Source of the DNA: Nakazawaea peltata
Lineage: Eukaryota; Ascomycota; Pichiomycetes; Alaninales; Pachysolenaceae
Assembly: GCA_001599355.1 (NCBI GenBank)
Contig: BCGQ01000005.1
Coordinates: 438,222-502,221 of the forward strand
Direction of reading: 5' to 3'
Length of the DNA: 64,000 bases
Shown: piece by piece, positions 9,400-18,416 of the stretch
How positions within the stretch are numbered: position 1 is the first letter of the stretch
Layout of the letters: every line of letters begins with the position of its first letter
The notes under the pieces: generated by a model
The model's input: the letters and a program-made list of their open reading frames with translations, nothing else
What the model was told of the DNA's origin: nothing
Database searches by the model: none
Position numbers and translations under genes: made by a program

Positions 9400-10125
9400 A
9401 TGACCGAAACAGAGAACAATAGACGCAAAAGGGTTCTTGTTGTGAACCCTAATTCATCCAAAGAGATGACAGATGCTTTAAAGCCATTGATTACCCCAAT
9501 TAATGGATATGAGTTGCATTATTATACTGGTCCTCCTAGCGCACCCCCTGAAATCGACGGGTACCTGACGTCGTGGCAATCGACCGAGGCATGTTATCCG
9601 GAACTTAAGGAACAAATCGATTCGTACGATGGATTCTTGATTGCTTGTTACTCGGATCATCCATTAATCTACAAATTAAGGCAACTCACTAAGAAACCTA
9701 TATTGGGAATCTTCCAATCAAGTGTCATGTTTGCTTTGACGCATACTCCAGAAGAGAAATTTGCTATATTGACGTCGAATCACGAATGGGAGGAAATATT
9801 GGATAAATCACTTTAAGAGTTTTTCAAAGGACGTGATTCTGAGCCAGCAGGAGGGTCATATGCAGAGAATTTACCAAGCTTTGCTCATCCAACATTGGCT
9901 AGTAACGTCAACGTCTTAGAATTGAAAGATCCTACTAAATTTGAGCAATTAAAATTGAAGATTGAGAAATTGGTGCACGAGGGGACTAGAGTAATTTTGT
10001 TGGGATGTGCTGGATTGAGTGGTTTAGATCAAAAATTTGGCCCCCTTTTCCCAGAGGTTATTTTTGTCGATTCGGTTAAGGTTGGCGTTCAGATGTTGGT
10101 AGCCATAGTAAATTTTGAGGCCTGA
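9400..10125 (+). pseudogene. DCG1: DCG1 (Asp/Glu/hydantoin racemase family) interrupted by one in-frame stop
   Basis: One reading frame from ATG 9400 to TGA 10125 (241 codons; S. cerevisiae Dcg1 is 244 residues) with a single TAA at 9814-9816 after residue 138. The sequence on both sides is good family sequence: VLVVNPNSS at the N-terminus, ACYSDHPL with the first catalytic cysteine, and ILLGCAGLSGL with the second catalytic cysteine after the stop. No frameshift is needed. The codon context (CTT TAA GAG) would be one C-to-T change away from CAA (Gln). Options are a recent pseudogene, stop readthrough or a base error. The shortened 138-residue product would lack the second active-site cysteine. 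Confidence 0.75.
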
Positions 10126-10482
10126 TCTCAGGTGGAGTGGGGGCAGATCGGGGCAGATCGGGGCTCGACTAGATCGAGACCCAAACATTAGCCTAAAAAT
10201 AAAATATTAAATAGTAATGCAGGCATATTATTTATGCAATCGTGGTTGTTGTAGTTACTGGGATGTTGTTATCCATTACTTTCAAGTATGCACCGTTACT
10301 ACCCACTTCATGTGGTGTGGTTCTATTTTTGGCCAATTTGGATCTGCCCCTCCCCTTCCCTCCTTTCGTGCCCTGCCCTCACCTCATTTCCGCGCAGAAG
10401 CGCCCCCATTTTTATGCTGCAAAAAGTCTTTTAACTAGTGGAGTCAAGTCATCAGGAGGCAGTTATAAAGAGATAAAGAGAT
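10126..10482. other. Promoter region of the 10483 gene
   Basis: 357 bases without a gene. It holds a short direct repeat of GGGGCAGATC at about 10138-10160 and a C/T-rich tract at about 10350-10412, sense-strand for the downstream gene. Confidence 0.5.
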
Positions 10483-11187
10483 ATGACAGTGGATCAATTG
10501 GGCATTCTGCCATCCTTTGATGGACTCTTGAAAGAATCCACCGAAAAGTTGGCCCGAATCCCAAGCTTCCCGTTGGATTTCAACATCTTTGTATTCAAGG
10601 GCATTCGTGATATTAGAGAGAACATTGCTGATGAATTGAAGGAGTTCAGACTTGATATTGCAGAACAGAAGGGTGAGGAACGTACAACTAATCTGGATTC
10701 TCTCACTTCAGCTTCTCAAATGCAAGACAGATTACTTCAATTGTTGTTAATTGAGAGACACAGAAGAGATATCGAGATGTTGAATCAGCTTATTGGCACT
10801 GAAAGGCATATAACTGCTATTAAGTTGAGTGATCCTTACAAATATGAGATTAAATCACCTTTCTATAGAAGATTGTCTGATGGTAAAGAACTGTACGAAG
10901 AGGCTTTCAGGAAATTTGCTATTTTGCAGAATATTGAGTTTGATTTTGAGAGAGAATTCCTTACTGACGATGAGTTAATTGAAGAGTTTGTGAATTCCGA
11001 TGAAATTTCAAGGTTTAATGAGACATTTTTACCTACTGAGGATGATCAACAGCTCCAAGAACTGGATTTCAAAAGAATTTTCCAAGAGGGTAAATTTATT
11101 AGAGTAGTGGTACCTTTAGCAGCCCAATCTATATTATTGGGGATTGATATAAACGACCAAATTAACGAGGAACAACAAGATTCATAA
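10483..11187 (+). CDS. Coiled-coil / helical protein of unknown function
   Basis: 234 residues from ATG 10483. Not recognised. It is charged and strongly helical: an N-terminal segment (GILPSFDGLLKEST), a helix-rich middle (about residues 35-110) with DRLLQLLLIERHRRDIEML, then an acidic C-terminal half and the hydrophobic stretch IRVVVPLAAQSILLGIDI (about 207-224). No catalytic motif is visible. Its stop codon overlaps the 3' end of APE1 on the other strand by six bases. The uninterrupted frame and normal codon use make it a real gene. Confidence 0.65.
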   Translation: MTVDQLGILPSFDGLLKESTEKLARIPSFPLDFNIFVFKGIRDIRENIADELKEFRLDIAEQKGEERTTNLDSLTSASQMQDRLLQLLLIERHRRDIEMLNQLIGTERHITAIKLSDPYKYEIKSPFYRRLSDGKELYEEAFRKFAILQNIEFDFEREFLTDDELIEEFVNSDEISRFNETFLPTEDDQQLQELDFKRIFQEGKFIRVVVPLAAQSILLGIDINDQINEEQQDS

Positions 11188-12630
11188 GTCACCGAACAGA
11201 TCGTAGACTTTTCTCCAATCAATGAAGAAGTGGTTGAAGAATTGGACACCTAAACCTAAATCTTTACTTCCTGTAGCGGCTCTAATCGAGTGCATAGCCA
11301 ATTGACAAATCCCAACATCGATTGTTCTAATACCTGTTTTACTAGACAACGTAGGACCGATAGTTCCACCAGATCTGGCATCATTTCTGATTTGGAAATA
11401 TTGGATGATATCGTTGTTTCTGTCTCCGATTTGCTCAACAAGGGCTGTACCGATGGTGTCGGTAGCGACGTTACCGTTAGGATCCAAACCTAAACCGATA
11501 CCGGTGTTTGGGACAGGAGAATGGTCCTTCAAGTAAGCAGAAACAAAGTTAGGGTCCAAAAGATGGGTCACATCCGCCGACAAGAGGATCGAATTAGCGT
11601 AAATCAACTTTCTGGTAACAGATGAATCCAATTCTGGGTATAAAGACAGCAGAGCTCTCTCGATGGTGGCTTCGAATAATCCACCATCAGCACCTTGTCT
11701 AGTCAAAGAACCGATTTCTTCGTTGTCGAATAAAGCTACAACAGAGAATTGGTCCGAAGGTAAATCATCTAAGGTCTCTATAAGAGAGCTGATAGCAGCG
11801 AATGAACAAATCTTATCGTCGATTCTGGGGCAGAACAAGAAATCGTCATTCAATCCACCAACAGTTCCCTTTTGGACATCAAATAAATCCAAATCAAGCT
11901 GAACTAAATCCAGAACATTCACACCACTCAATTGAGAAATATATCTTAATAATTTCAAAGGATGTTTCTTGATCAATGGAGATTTCAGTTCCTCTGGAGT
12001 CGGTTCTGGGGCAGGAGTTTCATCAAATCCGATGATTGGAACCATTTGAGTTTCCTTGTTGAATGGACCAAGCAGAGGTTCACCGAAATGTGGAGCCAAA
12101 CTGGCAATTTTAGCAATAGGATGAGGGGTTGAATTGATCAAAGTTGATTTCAAACCATCATCGGATTTGTAGAGGATTTTACCAGCAAGTCCGAGGTCTC
12201 TGTCGAACCATTTATCACTCAAAGCTCCAGAATATGGTGCGACACCCAATAATTCATAACCTTCCACCTTATTCTTCAAAGAAATTGGTTTCATTTTAGT
12301 GGCCAAAGAATCTATGTGGCATCCGATGGCGCCCACACCTTTGGAAGGTTCCCATTTGGTTCCAATGACAAAAGCAACCAAAGAAGTACCGGAACGAGTG
12401 GTGTAATAAGATCCTGGAGTTAAACCAGCCCATGACTGTTTCTCAGAAATGTACTGGAATCCATTTTCAGTCAAAAGTTTGCTCACAGTTTCAATAGCAT
12501 GGTACAGAGTGGGATTTTCATAGGTGAAATCGATAAACTTTTGACAGTAATCGAGATAGTAGTCGGTAGACGTTGGTTTCTTCTTGGACATTGGTTTTGA
12601 TTCTCTTCTGAACAACATTTTTTGACCCAT
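11182..12630 (-). CDS. APE1: Vacuolar aminopeptidase I (M18 family, Ape1/Lap4)
   Basis: 482 residues from ATG 12628-12630; the frame is open further upstream only to a TTG at 12666. The whole body aligns by eye with yeast Ape1: GCHIDSLATKMKP (metal-binding His), SLAPHFGEP, LDLDLFDVQKGTVGG, CPRIDDKICSFAA (bridging Asp), ALFDNEEIGSLTRQGA (Glu pair), SADVTHLLDPNF, SGGTIGP and the ending FFIDWRKVYDLFGDL. Zinc-dependent M18 peptidases form dodecamers. In S. cerevisiae the enzyme reaches the vacuole by the Cvt pathway through a 45-residue propeptide. Here only about 25 unrelated basic residues precede the mature region, so the amphipathic cargo helix appears to be absent. A CTG at 12073-12075 (residue 186) sits where Ape1 has Ala. 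Confidence 0.9.
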   Translation of the reverse strand: MGQKMLFRRESKPMSKKKPTSTDYYLDYCQKFIDFTYENPTLYHAIETVSKLLTENGFQYISEKQSWAGLTPGSYYTTRSGTSLVAFVIGTKWEPSKGVGAIGCHIDSLATKMKPISLKNKVEGYELLGVAPYSGALSDKWFDRDLGLAGKILYKSDDGLKSTLINSTPHPIAKIASLAPHFGEPLLGPFNKETQMVPIIGFDETPAPEPTPEELKSPLIKKHPLKLLRYISQLSGVNVLDLVQLDLDLFDVQKGTVGGLNDDFLFCPRIDDKICSFAAISSLIETLDDLPSDQFSVVALFDNEEIGSLTRQGADGGLFEATIERALLSLYPELDSSVTRKLIYANSILLSADVTHLLDPNFVSAYLKDHSPVPNTGIGLGLDPNGNVATDTIGTALVEQIGDRNNDIIQYFQIRNDARSGGTIGPTLSSKTGIRTIDVGICQLAMHSIRAATGSKDLGLGVQFFNHFFIDWRKVYDLFGDL

Positions 12631-13059
12631 ATTAAGCGAATGTGATGAGATGGAGATATCCCTCAATTATATCCTCTCCGAGGTCGCTTAGATAAAGATA
12701 GAAAGATTTCGGCGATTGCCTAAAATGGAATTGATATGGGAACGCGCAGTTAAGTATGGGAAAATGGGAATTTAAAACGGCTCGTAGATTCCGCTCAATA
12801 AGCTTTCGCTAGTTGTGCCGTGCATACTTTTTTGTATAGAAAAAAGTACAACTTAAACCGGGAGTTTTCATAATTTGCTCTGATTTATATTCAATGTTTT
12901 CATAATTTGCTTAGCCCCCTCTACTGAAACCTCTCCTACAATTTCCTTACTTTTTCTCTAATTTCCTCCCTTGCTCGAACAAAAAATAAACACACCTTAA
13001 ACCGTGACGGATCAAACTCCAACATTGAGACCGAGCATTGAGACCTCAATCGATTGATC
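12631..13059. other. Divergent promoter APE1 / YIF1
   Basis: 429 bases without a gene. A C/T-rich tract at about 12911-12980 lies on the YIF1 sense strand just before its start. Confidence 0.5.
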
Positions 13060-13983
13060 ATGTATAACCCATATGCTAATTCGGATCCCAACTTGAACAG
13101 TAGGGGAACCCATCAACCACAGGATCAACTGCCCTACATTCAACAACCAGTACCCCATGCTTATAGTGGGGCACAAGGGGCGGCTGGACAATTCAGTACC
13201 AGCACGCCAATGATGGGTCAGCCACAACATCCACAACTGCTGCTGGCAAATCATGGTGAAGCGTTACCAAACATATTCAATTCTGCTCAGGCTAGTCTCG
13301 GATTCCAGTTCACTCAAGGTGCCTTTAATATGGCCCAGCAAAACGTGTCCAACTATATTCCAAAGGAGAATTTGAAGACATATTTCAAGGTCAATAACAA
13401 GTATGTGTTCAATAAATTGAGATTATTGACCTTCCCATACAGAAATAATAAGTGGTCTCGTTCCATTTCACAGCATCAAAGCACCGCTTCAGATAAGCTC
13501 ATCTACGCGCCTCCAGTGGACGATTTAAACGCTCCTGACTTATATATCCCATTAATGGGTTTCATTACTATAATATTAATGACCTCGGTGGTGCTCGGTA
13601 TTCAAGGGGACTTCAATCCTCAAATCTTGTCACTTTTATTGTCCAAGGGGATTGCCATTTACATCTTGGATTTCTTTGTATTATGGCTGGGATTCTTCAT
13701 CTTTAATATCCAGGATTATAAGTATTACGATATTTTAAGTTACACAGGGTACAAATTTGTGCCAATTGGTCTTTTAATGTTGTTCAGAAACACTGTCTCT
13801 AGTGGATGGTTATATTATATTGCCTTTGCTTATTTCTTGGCATCATATGGTGTGTTTTTGATTAGATCAATGAGATCGGTCGTCTTTCCTAATGGAAACA
13901 CGGCGGGAAAGAGTAGAACTAAGGAGATTTCCATCTTTGTATATTCTTTTGCCATTCAAGGTGTATTCTTTATGATTATTTAA
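13060..13983 (+). CDS. YIF1: Yif1, ER-Golgi transport membrane protein
   Basis: 307 residues from ATG 13060 (an in-frame TTG at 13054 was not chosen). The N-terminal third is Pro/Gln/Asn/Gly-rich and cytosolic. Then come the Yif1 signatures ANHGEALPNIFNSAQASLGFQ-like and YIPKENLKTYFKVNNKYV with NKLRLLTFPY. The C-terminal half has about five membrane segments, starting at LYIPLMGFITIILMTSVVLGI. Yif1 works with Yip1 and Yos1 in COPII vesicle biogenesis and fusion. CTG codons in the run before NHGEALP would give Ala in this genome. Confidence 0.9.
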   Translation: MYNPYANSDPNLNSRGTHQPQDQLPYIQQPVPHAYSGAQGAAGQFSTSTPMMGQPQHPQLLLANHGEALPNIFNSAQASLGFQFTQGAFNMAQQNVSNYIPKENLKTYFKVNNKYVFNKLRLLTFPYRNNKWSRSISQHQSTASDKLIYAPPVDDLNAPDLYIPLMGFITIILMTSVVLGIQGDFNPQILSLLLSKGIAIYILDFFVLWLGFFIFNIQDYKYYDILSYTGYKFVPIGLLMLFRNTVSSGWLYYIAFAYFLASYGVFLIRSMRSVVFPNGNTAGKSRTKEISIFVYSFAIQGVFFMII

Positions 13984-14023
13984 GGTCAGACAATAGAAGG
14001 AAGTATATTAATATAAAGAAAGG

Positions 14024-14158
14024 GTAGATAGTAGATAGTAGATAGTAGTAGATAGTAGGTAGGTAGTACTGGATAGTAGGTAGTACTGGATAGTAGGTAG
14101 TACTGGATAGTAGATAGTATGTAGACAGTGGATATTAGGTAGTAGGTAGTATGTAGAT
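14024..14158. repeat. Minisatellite, unit about TACTGGATAGTAGGTAG
   Basis: Just after YIF1: GATAGTA-type repeats grade into three near-perfect copies of a 17-base unit (about 14066-14113), then into degenerate copies. Noncoding. Confidence 0.8.
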
Positions 14159-14890
14159 CAAGTATAAATCAGTAAGCTTCAATTATTATTATCCATCAGA
14201 CTATACCATCCCCAAATATTTAGTCTCATATTCCCATATTTATTCATATTTATCCCATTTCCTCTCTTCATCCCTAATCTTTTCCCTCCCCTTTCCACCT
14301 AAAATCCTCTCTATATAAGAAAAAAATTTTCCACCGGTTTTCCTTTCATATTTCCAACTCTTCACACGAAGATGGGAATAGAGAAGGACTAGCACGATGG
14401 GATCAGATGATGTCTCTTGTAAGTTCTAACCCATGAATTGTGTACATGATCCAAAATATCAACATCCCGTCGACAATCAAGTTTTATATGATGATACGAA
14501 TCTACGGATTCTATAATTTTATAAACCCAGCTCTTCGACTTATATCTGTTCATGAGACCAAACTTTCGCAAATGCTCTGAAAAATTTGGTTGTTATGGGG
14601 TGATGGAATTTTGGAATCTGAGTAGAGATGAGATCTAAGATGTGATAGTCAGATGAGCATAAGCACTGGCCCTGTAGTTACTGACTGTAGGCACTGTAAG
14701 CACTATGTAGAACTCGTAAGCCAGTAAAAATGGCTAATAAAATTGCCTAGTAAAGTGAGCCCACAAGTAGCTTAGATCTCAGCTTCATTATGATAACATT
14801 GTAGAGATTTCCTTGTAAGAAGGTAATTTTGAGGATATGAGCCAGACTAGTCAATCTAAGCAGTCTAAGTAGTCCAACTAACCCAACCAC

Positions 14891-14948
14891 TCACTTCACC
14901 TCACTTCACCTCACTTCACCTCACTTCACCTCACTTCACCTCACTTCC
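14891..14948. repeat. Tandem decamer TCACTTCACC
   Basis: Five exact copies plus a partial sixth, about 145 bases upstream of the PPR gene, inside its sense-strand C/T-rich promoter tract. Confidence 0.9.
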
Positions 14949-15092
14949 TTACCCGCTAACTTTTCATTCTCACCCTCCCCATACTTAACCCCCTACTTTG
15001 TAAGGAAAAATTTTTCAAAGAAAAATTCACGTCCAAAGAGACATCTTGTTCGAAACCCCCAATTGTCATCATTGGTCTGATTAAATTCCAAC

Positions 15093-17252
15093 ATGTATTC
15101 AGTCAGATTACCTTCTTCTGGTGTCAGGCTTTTGGCCGGTACCCGGAACAGACTTGTGTTCAAGTCCTTTACTCTGCGCCTCAACTCCACTATTGCAGAG
15201 ACTCTTTTGACCGATACTGAGAAGATCGAGGACACACCAAGCTCCAGTGAGACTGTCCAAAATACCCCAAAAAAACAGTTGGTTCCATTACAGCACTACC
15301 TTAGAAGTTTGAACCACAAATTCGCTGCTGATCTCGGCTCTTCTGAATTGTACAAAAGAGTTGAGGTTGCCTTGGATAGAGAGACTCTGTTAGGAAGATA
15401 CACCACTGATGAGATCGCCATTAAATCGAGAAAACAATTCCATGATGTCATGACCCATTTGGCTAAGAAGACTCAGAACACACAAGAGTCATCAGAGGCC
15501 CTGATAACTTACAAATTCTTGACCCTTTTGAAGGAGAATCATGTTGCCAGTGCTACTCATTTCGATAGAGTCATGCGTGCTTATTTGAAGGAGGGTAAAT
15601 ATGAGGATGCTTTCGGAGTTTTCATCGAACTGATGGAATATGAAAAGACTCTTCCTGAATCCTCGGAGGGTTATAAGACTCCTGAGACTTCCTTGGCCCT
15701 CGATACTACTCTTTACATCACTTACTTGTACTCTTGTTTTGTCAAGTCTCTGGCCCCAGAATTAGATACCTTCAAGAAACTCTCTGGCCAAGACAAGTTC
15801 ACAATTGACCCTACCAGCTTCAGACGTACAGTATTTGGTTCTGGCTTCGATAAGGAAACTACGAGTTTCATTCAGGACTGGTTCAAGAAACATAGTGCCG
15901 AAAGTGCCAACCCAAATGACTACAGTTACATTGAAAATGGGTTGAAGGCAGCTCAGAGCCACCAAAACTCATCCTTGGAAAAACTGTACAGAAACGTCAT
16001 CCTGGCATCTAAGAGCTCAGGTATTCTGATCTCCGAGGAAACTTACAAGAATTTAATGCACATCTTCTCCACTGGTTTGAAACCTCTGAGAGCCCAAGCC
16101 ATCTGGAACGATATGGTCGAGTCTATTGGTTTACCTAAATCGTTAAGTACTTGGAACGAGTTGTTATATTCGTTCTCCAAGGTGAGAAGTAACATGTCGG
16201 TCGAGGAAAAGGAAGCCAATCTCCTGAAATTGGAAGCCACTTTCGAATACATCGACACCCATTTCACCTGTGATGACACCACCTTGAGTCACGTGATCTA
16301 TGGTTACGTAAGCAATGATAGTCAAGATAAAGCTTTTAAGATGGTTCAAGAGTTGGCTGGTAAAGGTAGAAAGGGGATCAAATTGAATGACTCGATCATC
16401 TCTTCTTACTTGATGGGTCTTTTACAGGCTAACAAGTTTAGCGAAGCCAAGACTTTGATGTCTAAATTCTTGACTGCTAACAAATACAAGCCAGATATTA
16501 AGGTCTTGAACACCTTCTTGGCCAGGTTTAATAAGGCCAAGAATTATAACAGCTGTGATGAGATCACACAATTGATCCACAAGCACGATATCAAGCCAGA
16601 TATCGCTACTTATACCATTATGATTGATATCATTTTGAAAAATACCACTGGAGCCTCTCGTGGTAAATTGGAGGATATTTTAGGTAGTGTAATTGTAGAG
16701 ATGAAGGCCAATGATATGAATTTCGGTAATCCGGTTGTGTTGACTGCCATTATTAACGGTCTTGCCAAAGAAGGATCTATGGAATCTGCTAGGGAATTAG
16801 TAGATCTCATGAGAAGATCCAATATTCCAATGCCTTTGATGTTGTATACTGCTCTTATCGATGCTGAGTGTAAATTCGGATCTATTTCTGAAGCTAAAAG
16901 GTTCTTTAAAGAGTCAATTGATGAAGGAATCAAACCTAGCAGACCTTATTATAACAATATCATCAATGGATGTCTTAAAGCTCGTTCATTGAAGGATGCT
17001 TTGAAATTCTACGAGGATTTGAAGAATGACTCCGACTTGTCTCCAAACTTCTACACGTACTACTTCCTCTTCGACTTCCTCAACAACTCAAGATCATTGA
17101 ACGTCCCAGTTATCAATGGTCTTGTCTCAGATTTAGCTCAAAACATCGAGAAAGGTTCTACTGAGTTGGGATCCAATTTACCTAAATTATTGAATTCTTT
17201 GAAGAAGAAGGGAATTGAGATGCCACTGGCTGTTGCCAATTTGTTGAATTGA
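15093..17252 (+). CDS. Mitochondrial pentatricopeptide-repeat (PPR) protein
   Basis: 719 residues. The N-terminus (MYSVRLPSSGVRLLAGTRNR) is rich in Arg and Ser without acidic residues: a mitochondrial presequence. The body is helical-repeat. Clear PPR units are VVLTAIINGLAKEGSMESAR, MLYTALIDAECKFGSISEAK and YYNNIINGCLKARSLKDALK (about residues 548-650), with weaker units before them. Such proteins bind organellar RNA and act in processing or translation. S. cerevisiae candidates with this design include Ccm1, Rmd9 and Aep/Atp factors, but I cannot choose among them. Confidence 0.8.
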   Translation: MYSVRLPSSGVRLLAGTRNRLVFKSFTLRLNSTIAETLLTDTEKIEDTPSSSETVQNTPKKQLVPLQHYLRSLNHKFAADLGSSELYKRVEVALDRETLLGRYTTDEIAIKSRKQFHDVMTHLAKKTQNTQESSEALITYKFLTLLKENHVASATHFDRVMRAYLKEGKYEDAFGVFIELMEYEKTLPESSEGYKTPETSLALDTTLYITYLYSCFVKSLAPELDTFKKLSGQDKFTIDPTSFRRTVFGSGFDKETTSFIQDWFKKHSAESANPNDYSYIENGLKAAQSHQNSSLEKLYRNVILASKSSGILISEETYKNLMHIFSTGLKPLRAQAIWNDMVESIGLPKSLSTWNELLYSFSKVRSNMSVEEKEANLLKLEATFEYIDTHFTCDDTTLSHVIYGYVSNDSQDKAFKMVQELAGKGRKGIKLNDSIISSYLMGLLQANKFSEAKTLMSKFLTANKYKPDIKVLNTFLARFNKAKNYNSCDEITQLIHKHDIKPDIATYTIMIDIILKNTTGASRGKLEDILGSVIVEMKANDMNFGNPVVLTAIINGLAKEGSMESARELVDLMRRSNIPMPLMLYTALIDAECKFGSISEAKRFFKESIDEGIKPSRPYYNNIINGCLKARSLKDALKFYEDLKNDSDLSPNFYTYYFLFDFLNNSRSLNVPVINGLVSDLAQNIEKGSTELGSNLPKLLNSLKKKGIEMPLAVANLLN

Positions 17253-17327
17253 ACTGTCTATAGGTCAACTTGTACATAAAAATAAATTTCTACTACATTA
17301 AACAGAATAATCTCATTGATTCATTAG

Positions 17328-18416
17328 TTACTCACAATCGATAAAAGTCTTGATAGTGTTGTTCTTTGCTGCCTGAGCAAAGATTTCATAAGCATGCTCC
17401 ATTTCGTCCAATTTGAATCTGTGGGTGATCAACTTAGCACTGTCGATTTCACCACCAACGACTCTCTCCAACAATTCTTGAGTAGAGTAGGCACTGACCA
17501 AACCGGTGGTGATTCCAATGTTCTTGATCCACAAATCTTGCAATTGTAAGTCGACCTTCTTACCGTGGACACCAACGTTGGCGATAGTTCCACCTGGGGC
17601 GATGATATCTTGACAAGTTTGGAAAGTCAGAGGAACACCTACACATTCAATGGCGACATTGACACCTGGTTCCAAGATCTCACTGGTTTGTTGCAGGGTA
17701 GCTTCGCTGGTGATGGCAAAGACGGCTTCTGGGACACTAGAAACCTTGGATGGGTTGATAACGTCGGTAGCACCGAATCTCTTGGCAGCCTCCAAACGCA
17801 GATCATCCATATCAATCATAATGATTCTGGCTGGCTTCAATGACTTACAGGTAAGTAAGGCGGCCATACCGACAGGTCCGGAACCGACAATGGCGACGGT
17901 GTCGCCCTCCTTGACTTGACCACTGAGAACACCAACTTCGTAACCAGTTGGCAAGATGTCAGACAACATCAAAAGAGCCTCATCGGAGACACCAGTTGGG
18001 GCTTGGTATAAAGAGTGGTCAGCATGAGGAATTCTGACGTACTCGGCTTGAGTACCATCGATCTTGTGACCCAAGATCCATCCACCTTCGAGACAGTGAC
18101 TTTGCAAGTTTCTCTTACAGTAGTAACAGGTGTTACAACTGGTGATACAAGAGATGATAACCTTGTCACCTTTCTTGAAAGCAGTGACTTCTTCACCGAT
18201 CTCATCGACGATACCGATACCTTCATGACCTAAGATGGTACCTGGTTTACAGGCGGGAACATCACCTAAACTGATATGCAAATCAGTACCACAAATGGTG
18301 GTCTTGGTGACATTGACGATGGCATCAGTAGGCTTAAGAATTGTAGGCTTAGCGACTTGCTTCAAAACACGGGCAGCGGCTCCTGCACCGCCATAGACTA
18401 AAGCTTTCATAGACAT
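17328..18416 (-). CDS. Zinc-dependent medium-chain alcohol dehydrogenase, bacterial-like subfamily
   Basis: 362 residues; Met1 and Met3 are both possible starts. NAD(P)-dependent alcohol dehydrogenase. Catalytic zinc site: TTICGTDLH (Cys42) and GHEGIGIVDEIG. Structural zinc site: four cysteines in CITSCNTCYYCKRNLQSHC (about residues 91-109). Rossmann motif VAIVGSGPVGMAA (about 174-186), followed by IDMDD, whose acidic residue suggests NAD preference. The string GGWILGHKIDGTQAEYVRIPHAD is what I associate with bacterial Adh/2-propanol-dehydrogenase-type enzymes more than with the classical yeast ADH1 family. A TATA element lies about 75 bases upstream. The substrate is unproven. Confidence 0.85.
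   Translation of the reverse strand: MSMKALVYGGAGAAARVLKQVAKPTILKPTDAIVNVTKTTICGTDLHISLGDVPACKPGTILGHEGIGIVDEIGEEVTAFKKGDKVIISCITSCNTCYYCKRNLQSHCLEGGWILGHKIDGTQAEYVRIPHADHSLYQAPTGVSDEALLMLSDILPTGYEVGVLSGQVKEGDTVAIVGSGPVGMAALLTCKSLKPARIIMIDMDDLRLEAAKRFGATDVINPSKVSSVPEAVFAITSEATLQQTSEILEPGVNVAIECVGVPLTFQTCQDIIAPGGTIANVGVHGKKVDLQLQDLWIKNIGITTGLVSAYSTQELLERVVGGEIDSAKLITHRFKLDEMEHAYEIFAQAAKNNTIKTFIDCE

Larger units (their letters stand above)
13984..15092. other. Intergenic region YIF1 to PPR gene
   Basis: 1.1 kb without a supported gene: a minisatellite, then AT-rich sequence, then a C/T-rich promoter tract that includes a decamer array. A GTAAGT donor-like site at 14418 was noted but gives no supportable spliced gene. 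Confidence 0.5.

Noticed and set aside
14396-14580. Possible spliced mini-gene: ATG-ATG-TCT-CTT before GTAAGT, then an open 30-codon stretch
   Set aside because: No branch site at a workable distance and no recognisable peptide family.
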